Source: CAVVZJ01 sp963752755
Lineage (GTDB): Bacteria; Planctomycetota; Planctomycetia; Isosphaerales; Isosphaeraceae
Reading direction: 5' to 3'
Assembly (NCBI GenBank): GCA_963752755.1
Contig: CAVVZJ010000022.1
Location: 248,001-312,000, forward strand
DNA: 64,000 nt
Part shown: piece by piece, positions 18,729-28,655 of the stretch
Layout: every line of letters begins with the position of its first letter
Position numbering within the stretch: the first letter of the stretch is position 1
Position numbers and translations under genes: made by a program
Notes under the pieces: generated by a model
What the model was told of the DNA's origin: nothing
Seen by the model: only the letters and a program-made list of their open reading frames with translations
Database searches by the model: none

Positions 18729-21121
18729 ATGAATCCATGCCCGCTCGCCCGACCATCGGTGTTCTTCATCCTGGGGGTTCTGACCGCCTCGGCGGGGTTT
18801 GGGCAAGAGGTCTCCACAGAACCGCTCCTCGGATTCGCCCCCGGGTCACACGAGGCCGAGCGTCGGGTCGAGTCGAAGGCGCTGGCCGTGCCCTCACCCG
18901 AGAAGGCCCGCTCCTGGCTGCGCACCCTGACCGAGGAGCCCCACGTCGCCGGCACCCCCGCCGACCGCGACACGGCCGAGTTCGTCCGCGACCAGCTCCG
19001 CGACTGGGGCTGGGCGGCGGACCTGGTCGAATATGAGGTCTTGCTGAATTATCCGTGGCCGGAATCGGTCGAGCTGAAGCTCATCCGACCCGACCTCGAG
19101 TCCTTGCCCGTCACCGAGAAGGCTCGACGCCGCCGACAAGGACTCGGCCAGCCCCGACGCCTTCCCGGCCTTCCACGGCTACGGCGTCTCGGGACAGGCG
19201 ACCGGGCAGGTGGTTTATGCCAACTACGCTCGGCCCGAGGATTTCGAGGCCCTGGATCAGCTGGGCGTGACGGTCAAGGGCAAGATCGTCCTCGCCCGCT
19301 ACGGCGGCCTTTTCCGCGGCTTGAAGGTGCTCAACGCCCAGCGTCGCGGCGCGAAGGGGTCCTGATCTACTCCGACCCGGCCGACGACGGCTACGCGAAG
19401 GGGGACGTCTACCCGAACGGCCCGTATCGGCCCCGGCTCGGCGATCCAGCGCGGCAGCGTGCAGTTCCTCTCGCTCGGCCCCGGCGATCCCTCGACGCCG
19501 GGCACGGCCGTCTGTCCCGGGAGCCGAACGGCTGCCGATCGACCGGCTCAACGGCTTCCCGTGCCCAACTCTCACCGGCCAGCGTGAGCCCGGCTCGTCG
19601 AACTTCGTCAGGTCGCCGCGGCGGCGCAGGCCGTCGCAGACTGGGAGAGGACGACCGGCCTGAAGCGCGATCGACTACTTCGCCACGATCCCCTCGCTGC
19701 CGATCAGCTACGACGCCGCCCGGCCGATCCTCGAAGCCTCGCCGGTCCGAACGTTCCCGGCGGCTGGCAAGGGGGTTGCCGTTCGCCTACCACGTCGGGC
19801 CCGGGCCGGCGGAGGTCCAGTTCTCGATCGGGATGGATTACCAGATCCGGACGATCTGGAACGTGATCGCCACGATCCAGGGGTCGGTCGAGCCCGACCG
19901 CTGGGTCATGATCGGCAACCACCGCGACGCCTGGGTCTACGGCGCCGTCGATCCCGGCAGCGGCACGGCGGCGACCCTGGAGAGCCTGCCGCGCCCTCGG
20001 CGCGGCCGTCGAAGGACGGCTGGAAGCCGCGCCGGACGATCGTCTACGCGAGCTGGGACGCCGAGGAGTACGGCCTCGTCGGCTCGACCGAGTGGGCCGA
20101 GGAGCACGCCGACGAGCTGGACGCAGAAGGCCGTGCTGATGCTCAACGTCGACTCGGCCGTCGGCGGCCCCGACCTCGACGTCGACGGCGTCCCCTCGCT
20201 CCGCGACCTCTTCCTCGACGCCGCCGCCGCCGTGACCGACGCCCGCATCCGGCAAGCGCTCCGGCGAGCATCTGGCTCGAGCGGCAAGCGCTCGGCCTGG
20301 GCCAGCGCCGAGCCCGTTCGACCTCGCCGACCGATCTGGCGACGACAACGGCCGATCGTCGACCGCGCCGATCCCGCACGTTCGCGCCGCAGCTGAACCC
20401 GCTCGGCTCGGGCTCGGATTACACGGCCTTCCTCGACCACCTGGGCATTCCCGCGCTCGACGTCGGTTTCGGCGGCCATTACGGCGTCTATCACTCGATC
20501 TATGATGACTTCTACTGGATGGAGAAGTTCGGCGACCCCGAGTTCCTCACCCACGCGACCGCCGCGCGGCTGTACACCCTGATCGCTCATGCGGGCGGCC
20601 GCGGCCGAGGTCGTCCCGCTCCGTTCACGCCCTACGCCGAGGCGCTCCGCGACCACGTCGACGACCTCCGCCGGATGGTCGCGCGACGAAGGCCCGCGAG
20701 CCAGGCCGGCAAGCCCCGATCCGACGTTCAACGGGCCTGCCCGAGCTCGCGGCGGCCGTCCAGCGGTTCCAGACGCAGGCCGAGGCGCCTCGACCGGCGA
20801 CGCGCCGCGCTGGCGCGGACGGCGACGGCGTGCGCCGACGCGGCTGGCGCGGGTCAACGACGCCTTGACGCGGGTCGAGCGGGCTTCCTGCTGCCCGACG
20901 GCCTGCCCGGCCGCCCCTGGTTCCAGCACGCGGTCTACGCCCCCGGCGCTGACGACCGGCTACGCCAGCTGGCCGCTGCCGGGCGTCCGCCAGGCGATCG
21001 AGCGAGAACGATAAGCCGACATGCTGGCCGAGCAGGTCGACCGGCCCTCGTCGATCGGCATCGACGCGGCGACCGCGGCGCATGCGCCGAAGGCCGACCG
21101 AGCCTGGCGGCGAGGGACTGA
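18729..21121 (+). CDS. Glutamate carboxypeptidase II-like M28B peptidase, heavily frameshifted
   Basis: An exported zinc carboxypeptidase/dipeptidase of the PSMA/NAALADase type. The first 130 residues are in one frame, with signal peptide FFILGVLTASAGFGQE. The rest must be pieced from all three frames, with a break roughly every 100-200 bases from about 19120. Fragments in order: a PA domain (KGKIVLARYGGLFRGLKV), the zinc site (GNHRDAWVYGAVDPGSGTAA, WDAEEYGLVGSTEW, LNVDSAVGG, GGHYGVYHSIYDDFYWM) and a helical C-terminal dimerisation domain. All five expected ligands survive, so the protein is probably intact and the sequence faulty. About 795 residues if restored. An APC permease follows immediately. 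Confidence 0.85.
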
Positions 21122-21124
21122 CCG

Positions 21125-22659
21125 ATGCGCATGAACGTCGTGCGAAAACGTCGGCATCGCTCATGGGGACTCGGCCGAGCCGACGGCCGTCGGCTCGGCC
21201 GACCTGCCCGCGGGTGCTCGGGCCCGGTCGCCGCGCTCTGCGTGGTGGTCGGGTCGGTGATCGGCTCGGGGATCTTCATCGTGCCGGCCACGGTGGCCGC
21301 GAGGTGCCCGCGATCGGGCCGATCGCGTGGCCTGGGTCCTCGGCGGACTGTTCAGCCTGGCCGGGGCACTGACCCTCGCCGAGCTGGGGGCGATGCTGCC
21401 GCACGCCGGGGGCCGTATGTCTACCTCCGCGAGGCGTACGGGCCGGTGCCGGCGTTCCTGTTCGGCTGGACCGAGTTCCTGGTCATCCGGACCGGGTCGA
21501 TGGCGACGCTGGCGGCGGCCTTCGCGCTCTACTTCTCGCAGATCGTCCCGCCGCCGGCCGGCGCTGCGCGCCGTGGTCTGGCAGGCGGCGGTGGCCGTGC
21601 GCGGCGATGGCCATCGTGGCGGCGGTCAACGTCATCGGCACCGCAGCGCGGCGGACAGGCTCCAGGTGGTCGGCACGGTGCTGAAGGTCGGGGCGATCGG
21701 CGCGATGATCGCTCTTGCCGTTCGTGCTCGGCGGTGGCCGACCCGGACCGGCTCGCGCCGGTCTGGCCGAGGTCGGTCGACTCTGGATCTGTTCCGCGGC
21801 GTTCATGGCTGGCGATGGTCGGCGTCCTCTGGACCTACGACGGCTGGGTGAACTCCACGGCGCTGGCCGAGGAGATCCGCGACCCCGAGCGGAACATCCC
21901 GCGGGCGATCATCGGCGGGCATCCTGATCCTGATCGCCCTCTACCTCGGCGACGACGCTGGCCTATCACCTCGTCCTGCCGATGGCCGAGATCGCCTCGG
22001 CCGCGCACCGAGGGCGGCTCGCCGCGGGCCGTCGCGGCCGACTTCTGCCAGTCGCTTGCTCGGCGACCCGGGGCTGGTGGCGATCGCCGCTGGTCGTGAT
22101 GGCCTCGACGTTCATCTCGCTCAACGGCAACGCCCTGGCCGGCCCGCGGGCCTATTTCGCGATGGCCCGCGACGGCCTCTTCCCCCGCTGGCTCGCCCGC
22201 GTCCACCCGAGGTTCCGGACCCCCGCCAACGCGATCTTCGCCCAGAGCGGTCTGGGCGATCGCCTTGACCGTCGCGGGCACGACCGTGATCCTCGACCGC
22301 CGCCCGCCGTCGCAACGCCTGGATTCGTCGCTGGCTGGGCGGAGCCTGGGAGAAGCTCCACGAAACCCCCCTGTACGACGTCCTCTACACCTACGTCATC
22401 TTCGGCGCGACGATCTTCTACATGCTGGCGATCGCCAGCGTCTTCGTCCTCCGCTTCCGACAGCCCGACCTGCCCCGGCCGTACCGGACGTTCGGCTACC
22501 CCGTGACGCCGTTCCTGTTCGTCATCGGGTCGCTCGTGCATGCTGGGCGGCATGCTCCGGGAGGCGCGCTTCGAGTCGCTGGCCGGGCTGGGGATCATCG
22601 CGGCCGGCTTGCCAGTTTACCTGATCTTCAAGCGAAAGCCGGCCGTCCCGCGTCCTTGA
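21125..22659 (+). CDS. APC-superfamily amino acid permease, heavily frameshifted
   Basis: Inner-membrane amino acid transporter, about 510 residues if restored, pieced from all three frames. Diagnostic fragments are the TM1 motif VVVGSVIGSGIFIVPAT, AGALTLAELGAMLPHAGG, REAYGPVPAFLFGWTEFLVI, TYDGWVNSTALAEEIRDPER and the C-terminal YRTFGYPVTPFLFVIGSLV. It follows the carboxypeptidase-like gene by a few bases, a sensible pairing of peptide cleavage and uptake. The breaks stop abruptly near 22560, while the last helix and the downstream genes are clean. Confidence 0.83.
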
Positions 22660-22676
22660 TCCGGGGAGACAACCCG

Positions 22677-22997
22677 ATGCCCGATGGACCCCACCGCCGC
22701 GACTTCGTCCGTACCCTCGCCCTCGGCGCCACCGCCGGCTGGCTCGCTCGACCGGCATCGGGGCAAGACGAGAAGCCGAAGGACCCGCTTGACGAACGCT
22801 TCGAGGCCGAGGTCGAGGCCCGCATGGCCCTGATCCTCGCCCGCTACGGAGATCGGCTCGACGAGCCGGCCCGGTCGGCGATCCGCCGCGACGTGCAGAG
22901 CACCGTGAAGCGCGGAGAGAGGCTCCGCAAGTTCGCGATGGAGAACGGCGACGGCCCGGCCCCGATCTTCGTGCCGTTCCGGAAGCCGCTCGCATGA
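22677..22997 (+). CDS. Small TAT-signal protein
   Basis: 106 residues starting MPDGPHRRDFVRTLALGATA, a clear twin-arginine signal with a cleavage-like ASG. The mature part is a charged helix (DERFEAEVEARMALILARYG) ending FVPFRKPLA. No enzyme motif is seen. GGGGAGA precedes the ATG, and the gene starts 18 bases after the permease stop. It may be an accessory factor for a neighbouring exported or membrane protein; no function is known to me. Confidence 0.7.
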   Translation: MPDGPHRRDFVRTLALGATAGWLARPASGQDEKPKDPLDERFEAEVEARMALILARYGDRLDEPARSAIRRDVQSTVKRGERLRKFAMENGDGPAPIFVPFRKPLA

Positions 22998-23134
22998 GGT
23001 TCTCTTGAAATCCAGGAAATATTCCGGCCTCGGACCCGAACCCACCCCGTGCGACCGTGACGCTCGCGAGGCTGACGCCGGCCTCCCGTCCCATTCGGCG
23101 GCCCCCCACATCGCTCGGGTTCGGAGAGGCAAAG

Positions 23135-24040
23135 ATGAAGAAGAAGGACCGCCGGGTCGCCCGGTTCTCGATCGCAGGGCTCGTCATGGTCCTCGGAGGC
23201 GCCGGCATCGCGCTGGGTCGCGGACCGATTTATGCGTTCGCGTTCCGGCAACTCAGCATCGATCGACAACTGGAGATCATGAAGGCTGAACCGTTCTTTG
23301 AGAACCTCCCCCTGCTCCTCGGATTCGTGCTTCTGCTCGCGGGGACCTTCCTGCTGACCTACGGTCGCGCAGGACTGATCGCGAGGTCCGCCCCCCTGGC
23401 CAACCGGCTGCTGGCGTTCGCACCACCGGCCAAGCTCATGCTGGGAGCCTTGCTGTTTTTCCTGCCCTGGATCAACGTGCAATGCCAGTATCGGATGCAA
23501 GACGGGAGCGGAGGCGCGCAGTTGATCGCCACCCAGACCGGCTTCCAGGCCGCTTTGGGCACGACGACCAACCGAATGGCTCGCAACCCGTTCGAGCCCC
23601 AGAAGGAATACCAGCCGTTCGCCCGGTCGCCGGCCGCCTCCCCACTCGTCGCGACGGCCTGGACCGCGCTCACCCTCGGCGCGATCGGCGGATTCCTGCT
23701 CCGGAACCGACCGGCGCGGTTGGGTGCCGTCGGCTTCGGGGCACTGGCGGGGATCGTCTTGCTCCTCGTCCAGCACGCGTACGGCTACCCGATCGCCGCG
23801 CCGACCGCCGAGCAGAACCAGCAACTCCGTCAGGACCCCCAGTACCGGGAACCCGACTCGCGTCTGGTCGGACCGCCTCAACTCCAGATCCGCTTCACCT
23901 GGTGGTATTATGCTGCGCTCGCGCTGCCGGTCGCCGCGCTGGTCGCGGCCGTGGCCGACAGCCGGCTCAACCGCGGCAAGCTCCTGGAATACCACGCCGG
24001 CCCCCTCGACGAGGCGGCCATCGACCGTGATCGTCTCTGA
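23135..24040 (+). CDS. Hypothetical integral membrane protein
   Basis: About 301 residues with roughly five membrane helices (around FSIAGLVMVLGGAGIAL, LPLLLGFVLLLAGTFLL, AKLMLGALLFFLPWINV, GAVGFGALAGIVLLLV and YYAALALPVAALVAAV) and a periplasmic loop between helices 3 and 4. The ATG at 23135 follows GGAGAGGC and opens with MKKKDRR; a longer frame starts at 23057. No family is recognised. The loop after WINVQCQYRM resembles sequences that pack against a partner, but this is speculative. Confidence 0.7.
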   Translation: MKKKDRRVARFSIAGLVMVLGGAGIALGRGPIYAFAFRQLSIDRQLEIMKAEPFFENLPLLLGFVLLLAGTFLLTYGRAGLIARSAPLANRLLAFAPPAKLMLGALLFFLPWINVQCQYRMQDGSGGAQLIATQTGFQAALGTTTNRMARNPFEPQKEYQPFARSPAASPLVATAWTALTLGAIGGFLLRNRPARLGAVGFGALAGIVLLLVQHAYGYPIAAPTAEQNQQLRQDPQYREPDSRLVGPPQLQIRFTWWYYAALALPVAALVAAVADSRLNRGKLLEYHAGPLDEAAIDRDRL

Positions 24041-24155
24041 AGCCGTTCAGCCAAGCGACCCGGCGTCGCAAAGGACCCTCGGAGCCGACATCCGGTCCTC
24101 CGTGCCTCGGTGGTAATTCCCCCACCCGTCCTCCACGATCCCCGAAGGACTCCTC

Positions 24156-25550
24156 ATGCCCCTCTCCCCGGAACTGGCGTTCGCCCCCCTGCCCGTCCTC
24201 GGCGCCCGGTTGAGGGGCGGGGAGGTCTCGTCGGTCGAGCTGACACGGTTTTTCCTCGATCGGCTGGAGCAATACGGCCCGAAATTTCATTGCGTCGTCA
24301 CGCTCACCCGCGACCTCGCCCTCGAACAGGCGTCGCAGGCCGACGCGGACCTGAAGGCCGGTCGCGACCGCGGCCCCTTGCACGGCATCCCCTACGGCGC
24401 CAAGGATCTCCTCGCCACCCGCGGCATCCCGACGACCTGGGGCGCCGAGCCCTTCCGCAACCGCGTGATCGATCAGGACGCCACGGTCATCACCCGCCTG
24501 CGCGACGCCGGCGCGGTCCTGGCGGCGAAGCTGTCGATGGTCGAGCTGGCCGGCGGCATGGGCTATCGCCAGCCGAACGCCAGCCTGACCGGTCCCGGCC
24601 TCAACCCCTGGAACCCCGGCAAGTGGTCCGGCGGGTCCTCCTCCGGCTCGGGCTCGGCCGTGGCGGCGGGCCTGGTGCCGTTCGCCATCGGGACCGAAAC
24701 CTGGGGCAGCATCACCACCCCCGCAAGCTACTGCGGCCTGACCGGCCTCCGCCCCACCTATGGCCGCGTCTCCCGCGCCGGCGCGATGGCTCTGGCCTGG
24801 ACCCACGACAAGATCGGCCCGATGACCCATACCGCCCACGACTGCGGCCTCGTCCTCGACGCCATCGCCGGCCCCGACCCCGACGACCCCTCCGCCACCG
24901 ACCGCCCCTACCAGTATCCCCCCGCCGACGAGCCCGGCCGCCCCTACCGCCTCGCGGTTCTCAAGGACGGCGTCAAGGACGCCCAGCCCGAGGTACGCAA
25001 GAACTTCGAACGCGCGTTGGAGGTCTTCGAACCCCTCGGCACGATCGAGGAGGTCGACCTTCCCGACCTGCCGTTCGCCGACGTCGCCGTGACGATCATC
25101 TCCGCCGAGGGCGCCGCCGCCTTCGAGGAGCTGGTGGAATCCGGCGCCGTCTTCGAGTTGACCGCCCCCGAGGACCGCCTCGGCGGCTTCGGCGACCAGG
25201 CGATCCTGGCGACCGAGTACCTCCGCGCCCTCCGCATCCGTTCCCGCCTCATCCGCGAGCTGGACGCCTTCCTCGCCCCCTTCGACGCCGTCCTCACCGT
25301 CCCGACCGCCGGCGCCGCCCCTCCCTCCGAGGGCCCCCACGGCGGCCGCTTCTCCGTCCTCTCCCTCGGCGGCCCCGGCAACGTCTGCGGCACCCCCGCC
25401 CTCGTCCTCCCCACCGGCCTCACCGACGACGGCCTTCCCACCGCCCTCCAACTCGACGGCCGTGCCTTCTCCGAAAACCGTCTCCTCGCCCTCGGCCTCG
25501 CGTTCCAACGGGCGACGGCGTGGCACGAGCAGCCACCCAACTTGGAATAA
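24156..25550 (+). CDS. Amidase signature-family hydrolase
   Basis: 464 residues with the full Ser-cisSer-Lys triad: Lys in GAKDLLATRG, cis-Ser in GGSSSGSGSAVAAG and the nucleophile in WGSITTPASYCG. It hydrolyses amide bonds. GatA is a relative, but this lacks a GatB/GatC neighbour, so a general amidase is more likely. The codon choice is extremely rich in C at third positions in the second half. AAGGA precedes the ATG. It may act on peptide or amide products supplied by the preceding peptidase and permease genes. Confidence 0.92.
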   Translation: MPLSPELAFAPLPVLGARLRGGEVSSVELTRFFLDRLEQYGPKFHCVVTLTRDLALEQASQADADLKAGRDRGPLHGIPYGAKDLLATRGIPTTWGAEPFRNRVIDQDATVITRLRDAGAVLAAKLSMVELAGGMGYRQPNASLTGPGLNPWNPGKWSGGSSSGSGSAVAAGLVPFAIGTETWGSITTPASYCGLTGLRPTYGRVSRAGAMALAWTHDKIGPMTHTAHDCGLVLDAIAGPDPDDPSATDRPYQYPPADEPGRPYRLAVLKDGVKDAQPEVRKNFERALEVFEPLGTIEEVDLPDLPFADVAVTIISAEGAAAFEELVESGAVFELTAPEDRLGGFGDQAILATEYLRALRIRSRLIRELDAFLAPFDAVLTVPTAGAAPPSEGPHGGRFSVLSLGGPGNVCGTPALVLPTGLTDDGLPTALQLDGRAFSENRLLALGLAFQRATAWHEQPPNLE

Positions 25551-25595
25551 TGGTAACCATTCTGCCGATCGCAGGGCGGATTGCCGCAATCGTAG

Positions 25596-25622
25596 GGTGC
25601 GTCGAGTCTTCGACGACGCACC
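25596..25622. repeat. 27-bp GGTGCGTCGA palindrome, copy 1
   Basis: A hairpin-forming unit with 9-base arms (GGTGCGTCG / CGACGCACC), just after the amidase stop. It differs by one base from the copy at 27281-27307. It could act as a terminator-like structure but lacks a T-run. Confidence 0.75.
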
Positions 25623-25635
25623 ATCCGTCTGCCTC

Positions 25636-26088
25636 CTATTGTGGCCCCCTCGCCGACCCGCCCGCGATCCGGGAGGCGGTGGAGCGGAGCTGGGCGATGA
25701 GGCGGCGGCGGTGCTCGGCGTGGTCGGGCACGACGTCGGCCGATTCGAGGGCGTCGGCGAGGAAGCCGAAGGCGCCGGCGACGTGGTGGGGGCCGAGGCC
25801 ACGGGGCCCGAGGAAGGACACCAGCCAGTCGGCGTAGCGGTCGAAGTGGGGCGCGTAGTTCAACTCGACGGCGACATCCAGGAAGTTCAGATGCCAGTAG
25901 TTGTCCTCAGCCGTGAGGCTCCGACCTCGCTCGCCGTACTGGTCCCCCAATTCGGGCCACGTCTCGTAGATCCGCCGCAGGCTCGACTCGGCCGCGGCGA
26001 CGCCGTGGCGTCGGAGCACCGGACTGCGCAGCTCGGCCGGCGGTTTGGGCCGGGTGCCGCCGTGGGGGATGGCGGGGTCGGAACTCAT
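25636..26088 (-). CDS. Hypothetical helical protein
   Basis: 150 residues from an ATG at 26088 preceded by AAGGAGA; a longer frame begins at 26136. The pattern ESSLRRIYETWPELGDQYGE, DNYWHLNFLDVAVEL, then ALES recalls the helical domain that accompanies B12-binding or globin-like sensor proteins, but no ligand motif is present. Function unknown. Confidence 0.6.
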   Translation of the reverse strand: MSSDPAIPHGGTRPKPPAELRSPVLRRHGVAAAESSLRRIYETWPELGDQYGERGRSLTAEDNYWHLNFLDVAVELNYAPHFDRYADWLVSFLGPRGLGPHHVAGAFGFLADALESADVVPDHAEHRRRLIAQLRSTASRIAGGSARGPQ

Positions 26089-26186
26089 GGGGCGGCTCTC
26101 CTTGCGGGGTTGAGCCCATGGTCGTTGGGGAAACACGGGGCGTCAATCCGAGATTCAAAATCACAAATCTCGAATCTGTGTGGGAG

Positions 26187-26330
26187 TGACGCAGTGGGCC
26201 CTTTCTCCCAAGCTTTGGCTGGTGCCGGAAGCCGTAGGTCCGACTTCAGTCGGGCCGGAAACCCAAAAAAGCCAAGAATTTCTGGCCCGACTGAAGTCGG
26301 GCCTACGCCGGCTGACGCCCACTGCGTAAC
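26187..26330 (+). repeat. Nested-palindrome element, copy 1 (about 145 bp)
   Basis: Outer arms ACGCAGTGGGC (26189-26199) and GCCCACTGCGT (26317-26327) are perfect complements. Inner arms at 26234-26256 and 26284-26306 pair over 23 bases with one mismatch, around a short A-rich loop (AAACCCAAAAAAGCCAAG). The unit recurs in the opposite orientation at 28656-28806. It lies between convergent and divergent gene ends and contains no ORF. Confidence 0.85.
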
Positions 26331-26351
26331 ACCTGCTGTGATAACAGAGGC

Positions 26352-27239
26352 TCACAGACCGACGTCCCCGAACCGCGCGGTGGCTTCCTCGATGGTGGGG
26401 CGTTCGAGGTCCGGGAGGAGGGAGACAAGTCGGCTCGTGTCGAGGGAAACATCGGCCGGGCGGGGCTCGGGGCTGGGGACGTCGGCCTGCCTGTTGGGAC
26501 GGATCAAGGACGGGTCCATTCCCAGCGCAACGGCCAACCGCCGCATCAGTTCGAACCGGCTGACCCGCTCCGTGCCGGCGACGTGGACCAGGCCCCTCGC
26601 CTCCGATACGACCAGGCGGCCCAGGATGTCGGCGGCCGTGGGCAGGTCCAGCGGCGTGCGGTACTCGTCCTCGAAGAACGACTGCGGCTCGCCGCGTCGC
26701 AGGGCATCGAGCGCCCGGTCAAAGTACGATTCGCGACCGCAACGCGAGGGGCCATACATCAGGCTGACCCGTGCGACCAGACCCCGAGGCACGGCCAGCA
26801 CAGATGCCTCCGCCGCCCGTTTGGTCCTTCCATAGGTCAGGATCGGCGCGGCCGGTCCATCCTCAAGGTTCCAGGGACGACGGCCGTCGAAGACGAGGTC
26901 GGTCGAGGTGAAGACCAGGCGACGGCCGCGTTCCCGGCACCATTCCGCGATCTGCCGCGTCGCCTCCACGTTGATGAGCCGCGCCCGTTCCAGATTGTCG
27001 AAGCAAGCACGGGCCGCGCTGATCGCGGCGGCGTGGAGCACGGCGTCGGGCCTGGCCTCGTCGAGTCGGCCCTGGATCGCGGCCGAGTCGGCCAGGTCCA
27101 CCGGAATCAGCGGCACCCCATTCCGCTCGCCCCCATCCCGACCGCTCCAGGCGATCAGCTCATGCCCGTCCTCGGCCCGTAGGTGCTCGATCAGGTACGC
27201 GCCAAGCTGGCCACTGGCGCCGGTGAGGAGGATACGCAT
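26352..27239 (-). CDS. RmlD-like sugar-nucleotide reductase/epimerase (extended SDR)
   Basis: 295 residues. NAD(P)-binding motif GASGQLGAYLIEHL at the N-terminus, then STDLVFDG and catalytic YGRTKRAAE (Tyr-x3-Lys). This is the layout of dTDP-4-dehydrorhamnose reductase-like proteins that act on sugar nucleotides. The true substrate cannot be told, and no other rml genes are close. The ATG at 27239 is the first in frame with a Rossmann fold; longer in-frame starts lack one. Confidence 0.83.
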   Translation of the reverse strand: MRILLTGASGQLGAYLIEHLRAEDGHELIAWSGRDGGERNGVPLIPVDLADSAAIQGRLDEARPDAVLHAAAISAARACFDNLERARLINVEATRQIAEWCRERGRRLVFTSTDLVFDGRRPWNLEDGPAAPILTYGRTKRAAEASVLAVPRGLVARVSLMYGPSRCGRESYFDRALDALRRGEPQSFFEDEYRTPLDLPTAADILGRLVVSEARGLVHVAGTERVSRFELMRRLAVALGMDPSLIRPNRQADVPSPEPRPADVSLDTSRLVSLLPDLERPTIEEATARFGDVGL

Positions 27240-27280
27240 GGAGCGTCGGGAACCCAGAATAACACGCTTGTCTTTTGTCG

Positions 27281-27307
27281 GGTGCGTCGAGTCCTCGACG
27301 ACGCACC
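27281..27307. repeat. 27-bp GGTGCGTCGA palindrome, copy 2
   Basis: 26 of 27 bases match the copy at 25596-25622. It lies just upstream of the epimerase start in the 350-base gap before the ParB-like gene. The rest of that gap (27308-27589) shows nothing else recognisable. Confidence 0.75.
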
Positions 27308-27589
27308 GACCCCTTTGGCTCGGCGACCCGCCGCCATCATCCTCGGGTCGGCGGGCCGGAGGCAAGCCACTGGAGGATGCGCGGGCCGCAATCCTGTCGG
27401 CAGCCCGGGGAGCGAGTCCCGGTTGGGAGAAAGGGGGCGATCGTGCGGATTGCGGAATGGTCCTGGCCCGGGAACGGCCAAAGTCGCGACGCCGGAAGGC
27501 CGATGCCTCGTAATGGAGCGAACTTCGCAGCCGAGGAGCGGGCCAGGACCCGGCCGGGGCGTCCCAGCTTGAGGTGGGGAGACGGAGCG

Positions 27590-28492
27590 ATGGACATTCG
27601 GGACCTGCCGCTGGAGGACCTCGTCCTCGACCCGGCCTTGAATCTGCGTGACCGGCTCGACCAGGAGACGGTGGACCGCTACATCGAGTCCTGGGACCGC
27701 ATGCCGCCGGTGACCGTCTTCGAGGTCGAGGGCCGCTGGCTGCTGACGGACGGCGTGCACCGACACGCGGCGGCCGTCACGCTCGGAAGGCGGGCCATCC
27801 CCGCCGAGATCCGCCAGGGGTCGTTCGAAGCGGCACTCGACTTCGTCGCCGGCGCAAACCTGCACCATGGGTTGCCCCTGAGCCGCGCCGAGCGCCGCCG
27901 CGCCATCGAGGTGAAGCTGCGGCTACACCACGACCGTTCCGACCGGCATCTCTCCGAGGATCTCGGCGTGGGACGCGAACTCGTGGCGAAGATCCGCCGG
28001 CAGCTCGTCGAAGGCGGCCAGATCCCCGACGGCACGACCCGCCTGGGCGCCGACGGCAAGGTCTATCCGGCCACCTTGCCCCGAGACCCCAACGAGCGTC
28101 TCCCGCGGACCAATGCCGAGGCCGGCGCCGAGCCCGAGACCGAGCCTCGCGGACGCCGACGCGTCGATGCGGGCTGGGATGACACGACCGACCCCATGCC
28201 CGTCATCAACGAAGGGCCGCCCCGGGGCGGATCGGGGGCCCTCGTCCCGCCCTGGGAGGACGAGTCTCCCGACACCCGCGCCCTGGCCCGCTCCCCCGTC
28301 GCCTCGGCCGCCGCCCCGACGATCGACGAGATGCTCAACCTCATGACCCGCCAGGTCATGGAGGTCGTGCAGTGGACCCAGGCCGACGGCTTCAACGACG
28401 CCTACGCTTCTGCCGGCGCCAACGTCCGCAGCCTCTTTCAAACCGCCGTCATCAAGCTCGCCGCTCGGGCCGATCAGCTCCGCAAAGGTTGA
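27590..28492 (+). CDS. ParB/Srx-domain DNA-binding protein
   Basis: 300 residues. The ParB-N/Srx domain (LDPALNLRDRLDQETVDRYI, then WLLTDGVHRHAAAVTLGRRA) is followed by a ParB-like helix-turn-helix (RHLSEDLGVGRELVAKIRRQ). A Pro/Asp-rich linker and a C-terminal helix (IDEMLNLMTRQVMEVVQWTQ) follow. There is no ParA partner nearby, so this is more likely a regulatory or phage-type ParB than a chromosome segregation gene. GAGG and GGAG precede the ATG at 27590. A perfect 16-base palindrome lies about 110 bases downstream. Confidence 0.82.
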   Translation: MDIRDLPLEDLVLDPALNLRDRLDQETVDRYIESWDRMPPVTVFEVEGRWLLTDGVHRHAAAVTLGRRAIPAEIRQGSFEAALDFVAGANLHHGLPLSRAERRRAIEVKLRLHHDRSDRHLSEDLGVGRELVAKIRRQLVEGGQIPDGTTRLGADGKVYPATLPRDPNERLPRTNAEAGAEPETEPRGRRRVDAGWDDTTDPMPVINEGPPRGGSGALVPPWEDESPDTRALARSPVASAAAPTIDEMLNLMTRQVMEVVQWTQADGFNDAYASAGANVRSLFQTAVIKLAARADQLRKG

Positions 28493-28655
28493 GGCCCAGT
28501 CGCCTCGCGAACGGTCAATCCGTTTCGTGGCCCCCCGCTCCGACGGAACCAACGTGATGCGTCATCGTTCCGCCGAATCCGGTGATGGCCACCCTGCCAT
28601 TGGCCATATGGCCAAATTGATGCAAGCATTGACCAACTTCCCTTTTCTGAGAGAG

